NCBI GenBank assembly: GCA_014946745.1
Contig: JADCRD010000001.1
Location: 2,354,427-2,418,426 of the forward strand
From: Lysobacterales bacterium
GTDB lineage: Bacteria > Pseudomonadota > Gammaproteobacteria > Xanthomonadales > Xanthomonadaceae
DNA: 64,000 bases
Direction: 5' to 3'
The number at the start of each line of letters is the position of its first letter. The first letter of the stretch is position 1. Under the pieces are notes generated by a model. It was not told the origin of the DNA. It worked only from the letters and a program-made list of their open reading frames with translations, and ran no database searches. The translations under genes were made by a program, and so were the position numbers. This document shows, in pieces, positions 1-7,742 of the stretch.

Positions 1-148
1 AGGCTGTTGAAAAGCAGCCTGCCAGTCCGGCCAAGGATGGCCGGGAGAACGAAGCAAGCGCGTAAGCGATGGATGTGTCGTGATTCGGTACGGACCTGCG
101 CCGGACCGCCGATTTGAAAAGCTCCCCGGAAGGGAGCTATTCAACAAA
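1..148. repeat. Palindrome-rich intergenic repeat, possible MITE-like element
   Basis: Three hairpins lie in 150 bases. Bases 1-20 have arms AGGCTG and CAGCCT, bases 27-44 have arms CCGGCC and GGCCGG, and bases 114-144 have arms TTGAAAAGCTCCC and its complement with one mismatch. The left end begins AGGCTGTTGAAAA and the right end contains ATTCAACAAACT, an imperfect inverted copy, so the block could be a small non-autonomous element with terminal inverted repeats. From memory, many IS1182-type elements have similar ends; this was not checked. Bases 149-350 show no gene and lie downstream of the minus-strand kinase, whose terminator could be one of these hairpins. Confidence 0.45.
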
Positions 149-350
149 CTGTCGGGCACAGCGCGCAGCGAGTTCTGCAGCCCTCCACTCGCCGCGCGCC
201 TTCAAGATCGAGCAAGCGCTCTTCGCCGCAGGGCCCGCGCGCGCTTCGGCAGGACCTCTGCGTCACGGCTGAAGCGACTCGCGCTGCCGCGCGCCCGCGG
301 GCTGTCGCGATCGCCTCGGCGGTCGCTGGCGAAGGCTGACCCGCGCGGCC

Positions 351-3300
351 CTACGCCGAGGGTTCGGCGGAGGCTGCAGGTTGAGCAGCCGCGCGCATCG
401 CCTGGATCAGCGGCGCCAGCAGCGCGGCCAGCGCCTCGGCGTCCGCCGCAGCGCCCTGATGGAGCGCCGACTCGGCCTCCGCTGCGGCCGCACTGATCTC
501 GGCGAATCCGAAGGTACCGGCCGAGCCCTTCAGCGAGTGCAGCCGAAGCAGCAAGCCATCGAGATCGGACACCGAGGCCGCCTGCTGCAGGGCCTCGCAT
601 TCCTCAAGCAGCCGTCCGCCAAAGCGCGCGCGAATCTGCGCAATCGCGGCCTGCAGCGCTCGGGCTTCGGGAGCCTCGCGCGCTGCGGTTTCAGCGGTGG
701 GTTCAGGCGAGTGCGCGTGGGCGCCGGGTACGAATTTCAGCAGCACCTCGTACAGCCGCGCGCGATCGATGGGCTTGGCCAGCATCGCGTTGAAGCCATG
801 GTGGGTGTCCTCGCCTGCCTCCTGCGGGAGCACGTCGGCGCTCAGCGCCGCGATGGCGCCTGCATAGCCCGAAGCGCGAAGCTGCCGCATCGCGCTGTAG
901 CCGTCCAGCACCGGCATGTGTTTGTCGAGCAGGATCAGATCGAACGTCTGGGCGCGGGCCCGCTCGACCGCTTCGGCGCCGTTCGCCGCCGTTTCGCATT
1001 GCACGCCGGTGGCGGACACGGTCTGGACGATGAGCTCTCGCAGGTCGGCGACGTCATCCACCACCAGCACCCGGCCGGCCAAGCGCGGAATGCGCAGCGC
1101 GTCTGGAGCGGTATCGGCGACCGCGGCCCGCGAGTCGATCCAGCTCTCCGCACCGGCCAGGGGCAGGTAGACCCGAAAGCAGCTGCCCTCGCCCAAGGCG
1201 CTTTCCACCTCCAGCGCGCCGCCTACGGCCTCCACCCACCGCTTGCTGATGAACAGTCCAAGCCCGGAGCCGCCGAATCTGCGGGTCACCGAAGCATCCG
1301 CCTGCTCGAAGGGCTTGAACAAACGATCGAGCTGCTCGCCGCTGATGCCGATGCCGGTATCCCTCACCTCGATCTGCAGGCGGCCCTCGCCCGCGGCGAG
1401 GCTGAGCCTGACCGCTCCGCGCTCGGTGAACTTGAGCGCGTTGCCCAGCAGGTTGATCAGCACCTGGCGCAGGCGCAGGGGGTCGGTGTCGATCATCGCG
1501 GGCAGCGGCCAGCGACACTCCAGATCTAGGCGGATTCCACGCTGCTCGGCTTCGGAAAGCAGCAGGCCATGCACCTCGTCGACCAAGGCGACGGGCGAGC
1601 TGGGCTCGAGCGACACCGACAGCTGACCGGCATCGATGCGCGCGGCATCGAGAACATCATTGACGATGCCGAGCAGATGCCGACCGTTGCGCACCACGAC
1701 CTGCAGCGCCTGCGCGATTCGTTCGCGGTCGCCGCGGCCGAGCATGGCCTGCTCGGCGAACCCGAGAATCGCGGTCAGCGGCGTGCGCAGCTCGTGACTC
1801 ATCTGCGACAGGAAGCGGGTCTTGGCCTCGGCAAGGCGCTCGGCGCGCGCCAAGGCCTCCGCGAGATCGGCGGTGCGCTGCTCGACCCGCGCCTCCAGCT
1901 CGCGGTTGAGCCGGGCCTGCGCATCGAGTGAGCGCCGAAGATCCTCGCTGAGGTCGCGAAGTCGTTGGACCATGACGTTGAAGTCATCCGCCAAGGACTC
2001 GAACTCGGCGCTGGACGCCGGCAGCTGCAGCGGCTGCAGCGTGCTCGGAACCCCCAGATCGAGCGCACGGACGCGGCTGACCATCTCCCGAAGGGGTCGC
2101 GCGAAGGGTTCAGCAAACCGGTGCGTCAGCCACTCCAGCAGCAGAAGTCCGAGAAGCACGGCGCTGCCGGTCAAGGCGAAGCTCAAGCTCTGCAGCATCG
2201 CCAAAGGTGCCAAGGGTTCGAGCAGGAGGACCGTCCAGCCGTGCTCTGCTACCGTCACACGCGAAAGCGCATGCCCCTGGGCATGGTTCAGCCCCAGCGA
2301 CGCAAACGCCGGCCCCGCCTCGATCAGCTTGCCCACGGCCGGTTCCAAGGGTGCGAGCGACTCCAGCGTAGACAGCACCACCCTCGCGGTTGCGTCCGTG
2401 AGCACAAGCTGCAGCACGTGCTGCTGGGCGATGCGGCGCAAGCGCTCCTCGATCACCCCGAGCGACAGCGAGCCCTGGACGACCCCGGCGAAACGCCGCT
2501 GTTCGTCCAGGTAAGGGGCGCTGACCGCCACCAGGATGTCGGTGCCGAATCCTCGACCTTGGAACACCGGGCTGATGTAGCTGGCGCCGCTTCTTTTCGG
2601 CTCCTGGAAGTACTCGCGATCCGCGACGGAGCGCCCTGAGGTGGAAGCGCTGGGGGACCGGAAGTCGATGACCACGCCCTGGGCATCGGTCACCAGCAGG
2701 GTCAGGAACCCACGGTGCGCCTGACGGAGGCCGTCGAGCACAGGGGGCCGGGTCGGCAAGCCGACATCCGCAGCGGCCTGGACTACCGCGCGCTCGTGCG
2801 CTTCGAGATGATCCGACACGACCGAGGCCGCCTGCTCGGCGCGCAGCTCAAGGGCGGCGGCGCGTCGTCCCAGTTCGACCTTCCAACCGGCATACGACAA
2901 GGCCAGAAGCGCGAGAACCAGCAGCGGCCACAGCGTCGCGACGGCACTCGCTGCGATCTGATCCGCCAGACTTCGCTGCGACAGATTCACACGCGACGGA
3001 ACGAAAACCCAAAGCTGGCGCGCAGCGAAGTGCGCCACCACCACGCCCACCAGCAGGTTGAAGCTTCCCAGCAGCCAGGCCGGAATCGAAAGCGGCGAGG
3101 GCACGGTGAGCAGCAGCGCGCAGGGCACCAGCAGCACAGCAAGCACCCAAGGCAGGCGCCGCGCGATCGCAGGGAAGGCCGCAGCCGCCACGAGAATCGA
3201 ACCCTGCAGCAGGGTGAACCACACCCACTCCGTCGCCACCAGCGGTGCCGACACCAGCAGAGCGCTGGCGAGCACCCAAGAAGCCTTCATGTGTTTGGCA

Positions 3301-3461
3301 AGCACCGCGGGCGCGATGCCGCCGAGCAGCACCGGCACCGCGCCGGGCACGGGAGCCGCAAGCACATTGCACAACACGCCGCAGACGGTGACGACCAGGG
3401 CGAAGCGCAGGCGCCGCCAGAATTCGCGTCTGCGTGCGGCCGGTGAGCGCTGAGACTTCAC
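351..3461 (-). CDS. Membrane hybrid sensor histidine kinase (Cache-HAMP-HisKA-HATPase-REC-Hpt)
   Basis: Complex phosphorelay sensor of the inner membrane. From the GTG start at 3461 (1036 residues): several hydrophobic segments at about 20-150, another at 170-190, an extracytoplasmic Cache-like sensor at about 200-415, a transmembrane segment at 425-445, a HAMP-like stretch and coiled coil to about 545, HisKA with phospho-acceptor His556 in SHELRTPL, HATPase with N-box LLGNALKF and G-box GGSGLGLF, a REC domain at about 800-915 (VVDD, LLDKHMP, final K in AKPID), and a C-terminal Hpt domain with LHSLKGSAGTFG. All catalytic residues look intact. The frame is open upstream to 3656, but that part crosses a repeat and a pseudogene on the other strand; GTG 3461 follows a GGGGG ribosome-binding site and immediately precedes the membrane region. 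No cognate output gene is adjacent. Signal and target are unknown. Confidence 0.88.
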   Translation of the reverse strand: MKSQRSPAARRREFWRRLRFALVVTVCGVLCNVLAAPVPGAVPVLLGGIAPAVLAKHMKASWVLASALLVSAPLVATEWVWFTLLQGSILVAAAAFPAIARRLPWVLAVLLVPCALLLTVPSPLSIPAWLLGSFNLLVGVVVAHFAARQLWVFVPSRVNLSQRSLADQIAASAVATLWPLLVLALLALSYAGWKVELGRRAAALELRAEQAASVVSDHLEAHERAVVQAAADVGLPTRPPVLDGLRQAHRGFLTLLVTDAQGVVIDFRSPSASTSGRSVADREYFQEPKRSGASYISPVFQGRGFGTDILVAVSAPYLDEQRRFAGVVQGSLSLGVIEERLRRIAQQHVLQLVLTDATARVVLSTLESLAPLEPAVGKLIEAGPAFASLGLNHAQGHALSRVTVAEHGWTVLLLEPLAPLAMLQSLSFALTGSAVLLGLLLLEWLTHRFAEPFARPLREMVSRVRALDLGVPSTLQPLQLPASSAEFESLADDFNVMVQRLRDLSEDLRRSLDAQARLNRELEARVEQRTADLAEALARAERLAEAKTRFLSQMSHELRTPLTAILGFAEQAMLGRGDRERIAQALQVVVRNGRHLLGIVNDVLDAARIDAGQLSVSLEPSSPVALVDEVHGLLLSEAEQRGIRLDLECRWPLPAMIDTDPLRLRQVLINLLGNALKFTERGAVRLSLAAGEGRLQIEVRDTGIGISGEQLDRLFKPFEQADASVTRRFGGSGLGLFISKRWVEAVGGALEVESALGEGSCFRVYLPLAGAESWIDSRAAVADTAPDALRIPRLAGRVLVVDDVADLRELIVQTVSATGVQCETAANGAEAVERARAQTFDLILLDKHMPVLDGYSAMRQLRASGYAGAIAALSADVLPQEAGEDTHHGFNAMLAKPIDRARLYEVLLKFVPGAHAHSPEPTAETAAREAPEARALQAAIAQIRARFGGRLLEECEALQQAASVSDLDGLLLRLHSLKGSAGTFGFAEISAAAAEAESALHQGAAADAEALAALLAPLIQAMRAAAQPAASAEPSA

Positions 3462-3550
3462 CTGGGCTGCCCCCTTGCGGCCCGCACGCTCCTGCGGGAG
3501 ACAGATCCAGAAATCGGAGCAAGCCCCCTGGGAAAGCTCGGATTCATCGG

Positions 3551-3605
3551 GGCGTCCCGCGCGCCAGGCGCGGCGCACGACAACGCTGGATTCTTCAGCG
3601 TTGCC
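3551..3605 (+). repeat. Dispersed palindromic repeat, copy 1 (partial)
   Basis: This copy contains the paired arms CAACGCTG and CAGCGTTG separated by a short ATTCTT-like loop, preceded by a GCGCGCCAGGCGCGGCGC palindrome. The same arrangement recurs at 19329-19412, 32961-33041 and 61541-61620. This copy lacks the leading GCAACACGG box seen in the others and lies just upstream of the response-regulator remnant. Confidence 0.6.
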
Positions 3606-3623
3606 CTGGGAGAACGGCGGCGC

Positions 3624-3926
3624 GTGCGGTGCGTGGACGACGAACCCGGCATCCACGAGCTCGTTCGACTGGCGCAGGAGCTGATCGGCGGTCTAGACAT
3701 CAAGACATGTCACTCCGAGCCGGAGGCGCTGACGGAAGCCATAGGGTACGCACCGAACCTGATCCTGCCGGACAGGATGATGCTTGGAACAGTCAGCCCG
3801 CCCCCGCTGCAAGCTTTGCGCCAGATCGCAGCCATTTCGACCGTGCCGATCGCCCTCCTGAGGGCGAAGCCAGCTCGCGCCGGGGTCGACGGACTGAAGG
3901 GTCTTGGCGCCTCAGGGCAAGGCTGA
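3624..3926 (+). pseudogene. Decayed response-regulator receiver domain
   Basis: The 100-residue frame starts CVDDEPGIHELVRLA and continues through APNLILPDRMM, which match the acidic pocket and phospho-acceptor regions of CheY-like REC domains. It then reads STVPIALLRAK, the position of the conserved Thr/Ser-Ala-Lys strand, but the usual PVVFLTAK is altered. The frame stops at GASGQG, exactly where a normal domain continues to the conserved lysine motif (KPF). The usual GLDG after MMPG is also replaced. I read it as a truncated, mutated remnant of a single-domain or output response regulator, possibly the lost partner of the divergent hybrid kinase. It could still be expressed as a small protein, but it would lack the alpha5 face and the switch lysine. 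Bases 3927-4203 after it show no gene. Confidence 0.6.
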
Positions 3927-4203
3927 ACGCTTCGGCGTCGCTCCGAGGCCAGGGTGGGCGCGGGAGCCGCCCGCCCATTCCGACGCTGTGTGGAAAACGC
4001 CCAGCGCGCTGCGGCGGCTGCGTGCCGGGTTATGGCCGCCGCGTGCAGCCTGCGCCACGCGCCTGTCAGATTGGACAGCTGCCCGATCCGTGATCGAGTG
4101 CACATACTGGCCGCGATCACAGCCTGTGCGTTCCCTCGGCGACGACACCCTCTCGGCACCGGGCCCAAGCGCGCAGGTACCCACCGCCCTCAGGGAGACT
4201 CGC

Positions 4204-5754
4204 ATGGCTCTGTACACGCGCTCGAACGTCTGGAACAACGGCGGCACTTTCGACAACCCCGACCTGCTGTGGTATGCCAAGGGCGTGGGGGCGATGATGG
4301 CGCTGCCGCTGAACGATCGGAACAGCTGGTGGTTCTTCGCCGCCATCCACGGCCAGTACCTGCCTGGCACGAACAACCAGCAGGCAGGTTTTCCCGGTTG
4401 GCAGGCGATTCCGCCCGCGCCAGCCGTGCCCACCGCGCCGCTGCCGACAGCTGCCGACATCGCCAGCTTCTGGGACCAGTGCCAGCACCAGAGCTGGTAC
4501 TTTCCGCCCTGGCATCGCGGCTACCTGATCGCCATCGAGGGCCAGCTGCGCAAGGCGATCGTCGCCCTCGGCGGGCCCGCCAGCTGGGCCCTGCCCTACT
4601 GGAACTACCTCGGGCCGGAGACGCAGTACGAGCTGCCGCCCGCCTTCGCCGAGGCCACTCTGCCCGATGGCAAGACTCCGAACCCGCTGTACGTGACGGC
4701 GCGCTATGGCCCCAACAACAACGGCGATGTCTTCGTTCCGGTGCCGCCGGTGTCTGGCGCCTGCCTCAACAACACGCTCTACACCGGCAGCAATGCGAGC
4801 ACGCCGCGCCCTGGCTTCGGCGGGCCGAAGACCGGCTTCTCGCATGACGGCCAGATCAGCGGCAACCTAGAGAGCAACCCGCACAACCAGGTGCATGTGG
4901 ATGTCGGCGGCAACGCACCCAACGGGCAGACCTGGGGCCTGATGTCCGACCCTGGCATCGCCGCGCTGGACCCGGTCTTCTACGTTCACCATGCGAACAT
5001 CGATCGCATGTGGGCGGTGTGGAACGCCAAAGGCAACGGCAACCCGTCCACCCCGGACTGGCTGAAAGGCCCCGCCGCCGCAGGCGAGCGCCCCTTCGTC
5101 ATGCCGATGGCGGATGGCAGCACTTGGGTGTACACCCCTGCGGAGGTCGACGATCTCAGCAAGACCAACTACACCTACGACGACCTGATCGCGCCCGCGG
5201 CCTTGGCCGCCGCGCGCGGGCCGCTGGCGATTCGCCTGCACGCGCTGGGAGCCCCTGCCATGGCCGCACAACCGCCCGAACAGCACAAGGACACGGCGAC
5301 CGACTCCGAGCTGGTCGGCAGCCACGACGGCAGCCTGCTGATCCGAAGCTCGGGCGCGCGCGCCAAGGTCAAGCTTGACCCTGGCGTGCGCGGCAGACTG
5401 TCGAACAGTCTGAAGACCGCTTCGCTACAGGCGCCGCCGGATCGCGCCTACCTGCAGCTTGAGAACGTGCGCGGCGCGCGCGACGCGCAGAAGCTGCAGG
5501 TCTACGTCAACGAGAAGCTGGCCGGCAGCGTGGCGCTGTTCGGTCTGCGACGGGCCAGCGCGCAGAACGCGGAGCACGCGGGCAACGGCCTCAGCTTCGA
5601 GCTGGACGTCACCGCCTTGATCGACCAGCTCTATGTCGAGAACGCGCTGACCAGCGCTGACCTGGACGTGCGTATCCAGCCGAGCCAGGCGGTCGCTGCA
5701 GACGAGCCGATCAGCGTTGGGCGCATCAGCCTCTACCGCGAGACGCACAAGTGA
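4204..5754 (+). CDS. Tyrosinase / polyphenol oxidase
   Basis: Type-3 copper enzyme that would hydroxylate monophenols and/or oxidise diphenols to quinones (516 residues). The CuA histidines are His49 (AAIHGQ), His95 (CQHQSW) and His104 (PPWHRGY); the CuB histidines are His227 and His231 (NPHNQVH) and His263 (YVHHANIDRMW). Cys93, two residues before His95, could form the Cys-His thioether known in some tyrosinases. The C-terminal third (about 330-516) looks like the beta-rich lid domain of plant-type polyphenol oxidases and ends VGRISLYRE. The start is ATG 4204 after a GGGAGA ribosome-binding site; the frame is open 100 codons further upstream but that part has no family similarity. No signal peptide is visible, so the enzyme is probably cytoplasmic or exported by an unseen route. 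It overlaps the next gene by 4 bases. Confidence 0.9.
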   Translation: MALYTRSNVWNNGGTFDNPDLLWYAKGVGAMMALPLNDRNSWWFFAAIHGQYLPGTNNQQAGFPGWQAIPPAPAVPTAPLPTAADIASFWDQCQHQSWYFPPWHRGYLIAIEGQLRKAIVALGGPASWALPYWNYLGPETQYELPPAFAEATLPDGKTPNPLYVTARYGPNNNGDVFVPVPPVSGACLNNTLYTGSNASTPRPGFGGPKTGFSHDGQISGNLESNPHNQVHVDVGGNAPNGQTWGLMSDPGIAALDPVFYVHHANIDRMWAVWNAKGNGNPSTPDWLKGPAAAGERPFVMPMADGSTWVYTPAEVDDLSKTNYTYDDLIAPAALAAARGPLAIRLHALGAPAMAAQPPEQHKDTATDSELVGSHDGSLLIRSSGARAKVKLDPGVRGRLSNSLKTASLQAPPDRAYLQLENVRGARDAQKLQVYVNEKLAGSVALFGLRRASAQNAEHAGNGLSFELDVTALIDQLYVENALTSADLDVRIQPSQAVAADEPISVGRISLYRETHK

Positions 5755-6542
5755 CTGCACGAGAGCGCGCACGCCGGCACATTGCCGGCGTCGCTCTGCT
5801 GCTGAGCACCGCCGCCTGGGCGCTGTATCTCACCCAGGCGGCGCCCAGCTCGGCATCCGCGTTCTGCTGGGGCAGCGCTGCTACCGGGGCCTGGCCCAGC
5901 CTCCAGTCCGTGCTGCAGGTGTACCCGCCGCAGGGGCTCGCCGCCGACTGGCTGCTGATGCTGGTCGCGATGATGCTGCCCACCCTGGTCGCGCCGCTTC
6001 TGCACGTGCACCAGCGCAGCTTCCGGCATCGACGATCGCGCGCGATCGCTCTGTTCGTCTTCGGCTACTTCAGCGTGTGGATGCTGGCGGGGGTGGCGCT
6101 GATCCTGCTGCAGCTGTCCACCCACGTGTCCGCGCCGGGGTCGCATTGGCCAGCCGCGATCGCAGCGCTGCTGGCACTGGTCTGGCAGTGTTCACCGGCC
6201 AAACAGCTGTGTCTAAACCGCAGCCACCAGCATGACGCGCTGGCCGCGTTCGGCGGCTGCGCCGACCGCGACGCGCTGGGCTTCGGCCTCAAGCACGGCC
6301 TGTGGTGCGTCGGCTCGTGCTGGGCGCTGATGCTGATGCCCTTGCTCATCACCGCCGGCCACACCGCCGCCATGCTCGCGGCCACCGTGGTGATGAGCGC
6401 CGAACGTCTGGAGGGCCCGCGTCCGCTGCAGTGGCGGCTGCGCGGCTTGGGCAAGCTATGCCGGATCGTGGCTGCGCGGCTGCCACGAAGCCCAAGCGCC
6501 CGCCCCGCCGAGCCACGCGCAAGGGCGACGGCAGTGCCCTGA
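5751..6542 (+). CDS. DUF2182 integral membrane protein, possible copper handling
   Basis: Predicted polytopic inner-membrane protein of the DUF2182 family (263 residues from a GTG overlapping the tyrosinase stop codon as GTGA). Hydrophobic segments occur at about 10-28, 60-85, 97-120, 128-145 and 190-225. Family-like sequences include MMLPTLVAPLLHVH, a central QCSPAKQLCLNR loop and GLKHGLWCVGSCWALM, which together carry conserved Cys, His and Met residues able to bind metal. The family is annotated as metal-binding, without a firm function. Tight translational coupling to a tyrosinase suggests a role in supplying or handling copper for that enzyme; this is inference. The last 40 residues are a basic, Pro/Ala-rich cytoplasmic tail. 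Confidence 0.75.
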   Translation: MTARERARRHIAGVALLLSTAAWALYLTQAAPSSASAFCWGSAATGAWPSLQSVLQVYPPQGLAADWLLMLVAMMLPTLVAPLLHVHQRSFRHRRSRAIALFVFGYFSVWMLAGVALILLQLSTHVSAPGSHWPAAIAALLALVWQCSPAKQLCLNRSHQHDALAAFGGCADRDALGFGLKHGLWCVGSCWALMLMPLLITAGHTAAMLAATVVMSAERLEGPRPLQWRLRGLGKLCRIVAARLPRSPSARPAEPRARATAVP

Positions 6543-6766
6543 CGCTGCGAGCGCACCTGCGCCCCGTCTGCAAACTGCGGAGGCTGCCGTCCGCGCCGAG
6601 TGGCATCGCGCTGCGCGAGCTTGGCGGCCACAGGGCTCAACCGACGCCCATGAACGCGATCCGCCCGGCATCGCCGCGTGGATCGCGTCGACCGCGGCTT
6701 TACCGCGCCTTCCTTCACCTCGTACGCTGGCCGCTCACTCGCTCACTCGCTCAGCCCGGAGCACTC

Positions 6767-7465
6767 ATGCGCCCTGCCCGTCTTGCTCTGGTCACCGCAT
6801 TCGCCAGCCTCATCACCTGCAGCCACGCGCTCGCGACGGTTCTGGCCACGCAGCAGCTGCCGACGCCCTTGGCACCCGATATGCCGAGCAACCTGTCGAT
6901 TCCGATGCCGCCCAGCATCGACCCCAAGGCACCGATCTGGGTGGCCTACCGTACCCTCGCGCTTTCGGCCGATGCCTCGCCCAGCGGCGAGATCGTTGTC
7001 GACGGCAGCTTTGAGGGTGTGGCCACACCGATCAACGCCTCCATCGTGGTGTTCACGCCCGATGCGATGTCCATCTCAAGCTCGGCAGGAACGATCCAGC
7101 AGCAGTTCGAGGCCCTGTACGGCCAGCGCAGCTCCGAGCAGATGAAGAGCCTGCTCGGCGCGGAGCTGCATGCCGCGTACGAAGCGGCCAACGCGGGCAG
7201 CGGACGCATTCTTGACGGCACGCTGGTGAAGACGCTTCCCGCGCTCGGCGCGAACCAAGGCACCTTGCTGGTGTCGGTCGAGCGCGCCACCGGCATTCAG
7301 CCGGTCGGCGTCTTCGTCACCGTGGGCCAGGGCGAACTACCGGCCGACATCGCAGCGCGCGGCAGCGCGCAAGCCTCCCCCGCCTTTGGCATCGGGCGGA
7401 TCTTCGGGGTGCTTGCATTCCTCGGGCTGCTGTACTGGTTCTTCGTCGCCCGCCGCAGGTCCTGA
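6767..7465 (+). CDS. Secreted protein with C-terminal membrane anchor, unknown function
   Basis: A 232-residue protein not recognised as a named family. It has a signal peptide (MRPARLALVTAFASL with an Ala-rich c-region ending near SHALA), a Pro/Met-rich segment at about 28-60, a mixed alpha/beta domain at about 60-200, and a C-terminal hydrophobic helix (IFGVLAFLGLLYWFFVA) followed by RRRS, typical of a type I anchor with positive-inside orientation. The start is ATG 6767 after GGAGCACTC, and the frame is open much further upstream without similarity. It is about 220 bases downstream of the DUF2182 gene on the same strand and could belong to the tyrosinase locus, but the gap allows an independent promoter. 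Confidence 0.6.
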   Translation: MRPARLALVTAFASLITCSHALATVLATQQLPTPLAPDMPSNLSIPMPPSIDPKAPIWVAYRTLALSADASPSGEIVVDGSFEGVATPINASIVVFTPDAMSISSSAGTIQQQFEALYGQRSSEQMKSLLGAELHAAYEAANAGSGRILDGTLVKTLPALGANQGTLLVSVERATGIQPVGVFVTVGQGELPADIAARGSAQASPAFGIGRIFGVLAFLGLLYWFFVARRRS

Positions 7466-7742
7466 GGCAGCTTGCGGCGCAAGGCTGCGATCCGCACGCC
7501 GACGCGTGTACCCGACAGCCACGCGGCAGCGGCGTCCTGTGGGGTGCACGCTCACTCGTGCCTGAGCAGTTCCTGGCATGCGTCCACGGGCGCATTCGAT
7601 CGCCGCTCGATCCACGAACCAGGAGCGCATCCGCCACTGGTCCAACGCATTCGCGCGCCTATCGCTGCAAGCACCGGCTGCAGGGCGATTTCCGCGCCCG
7701 GGTGGCAGACTCGCGACCCCTGATTTCAGCGTCGGTGCCGCC

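Noticed and set aside
5751-5760. Identical GTGACTGCA sequence at two gene overlaps (5751 and 15151) as a regulatory motif
   Set aside because: Nine shared bases at GTGA overlaps are easily expected by chance in this sequence.
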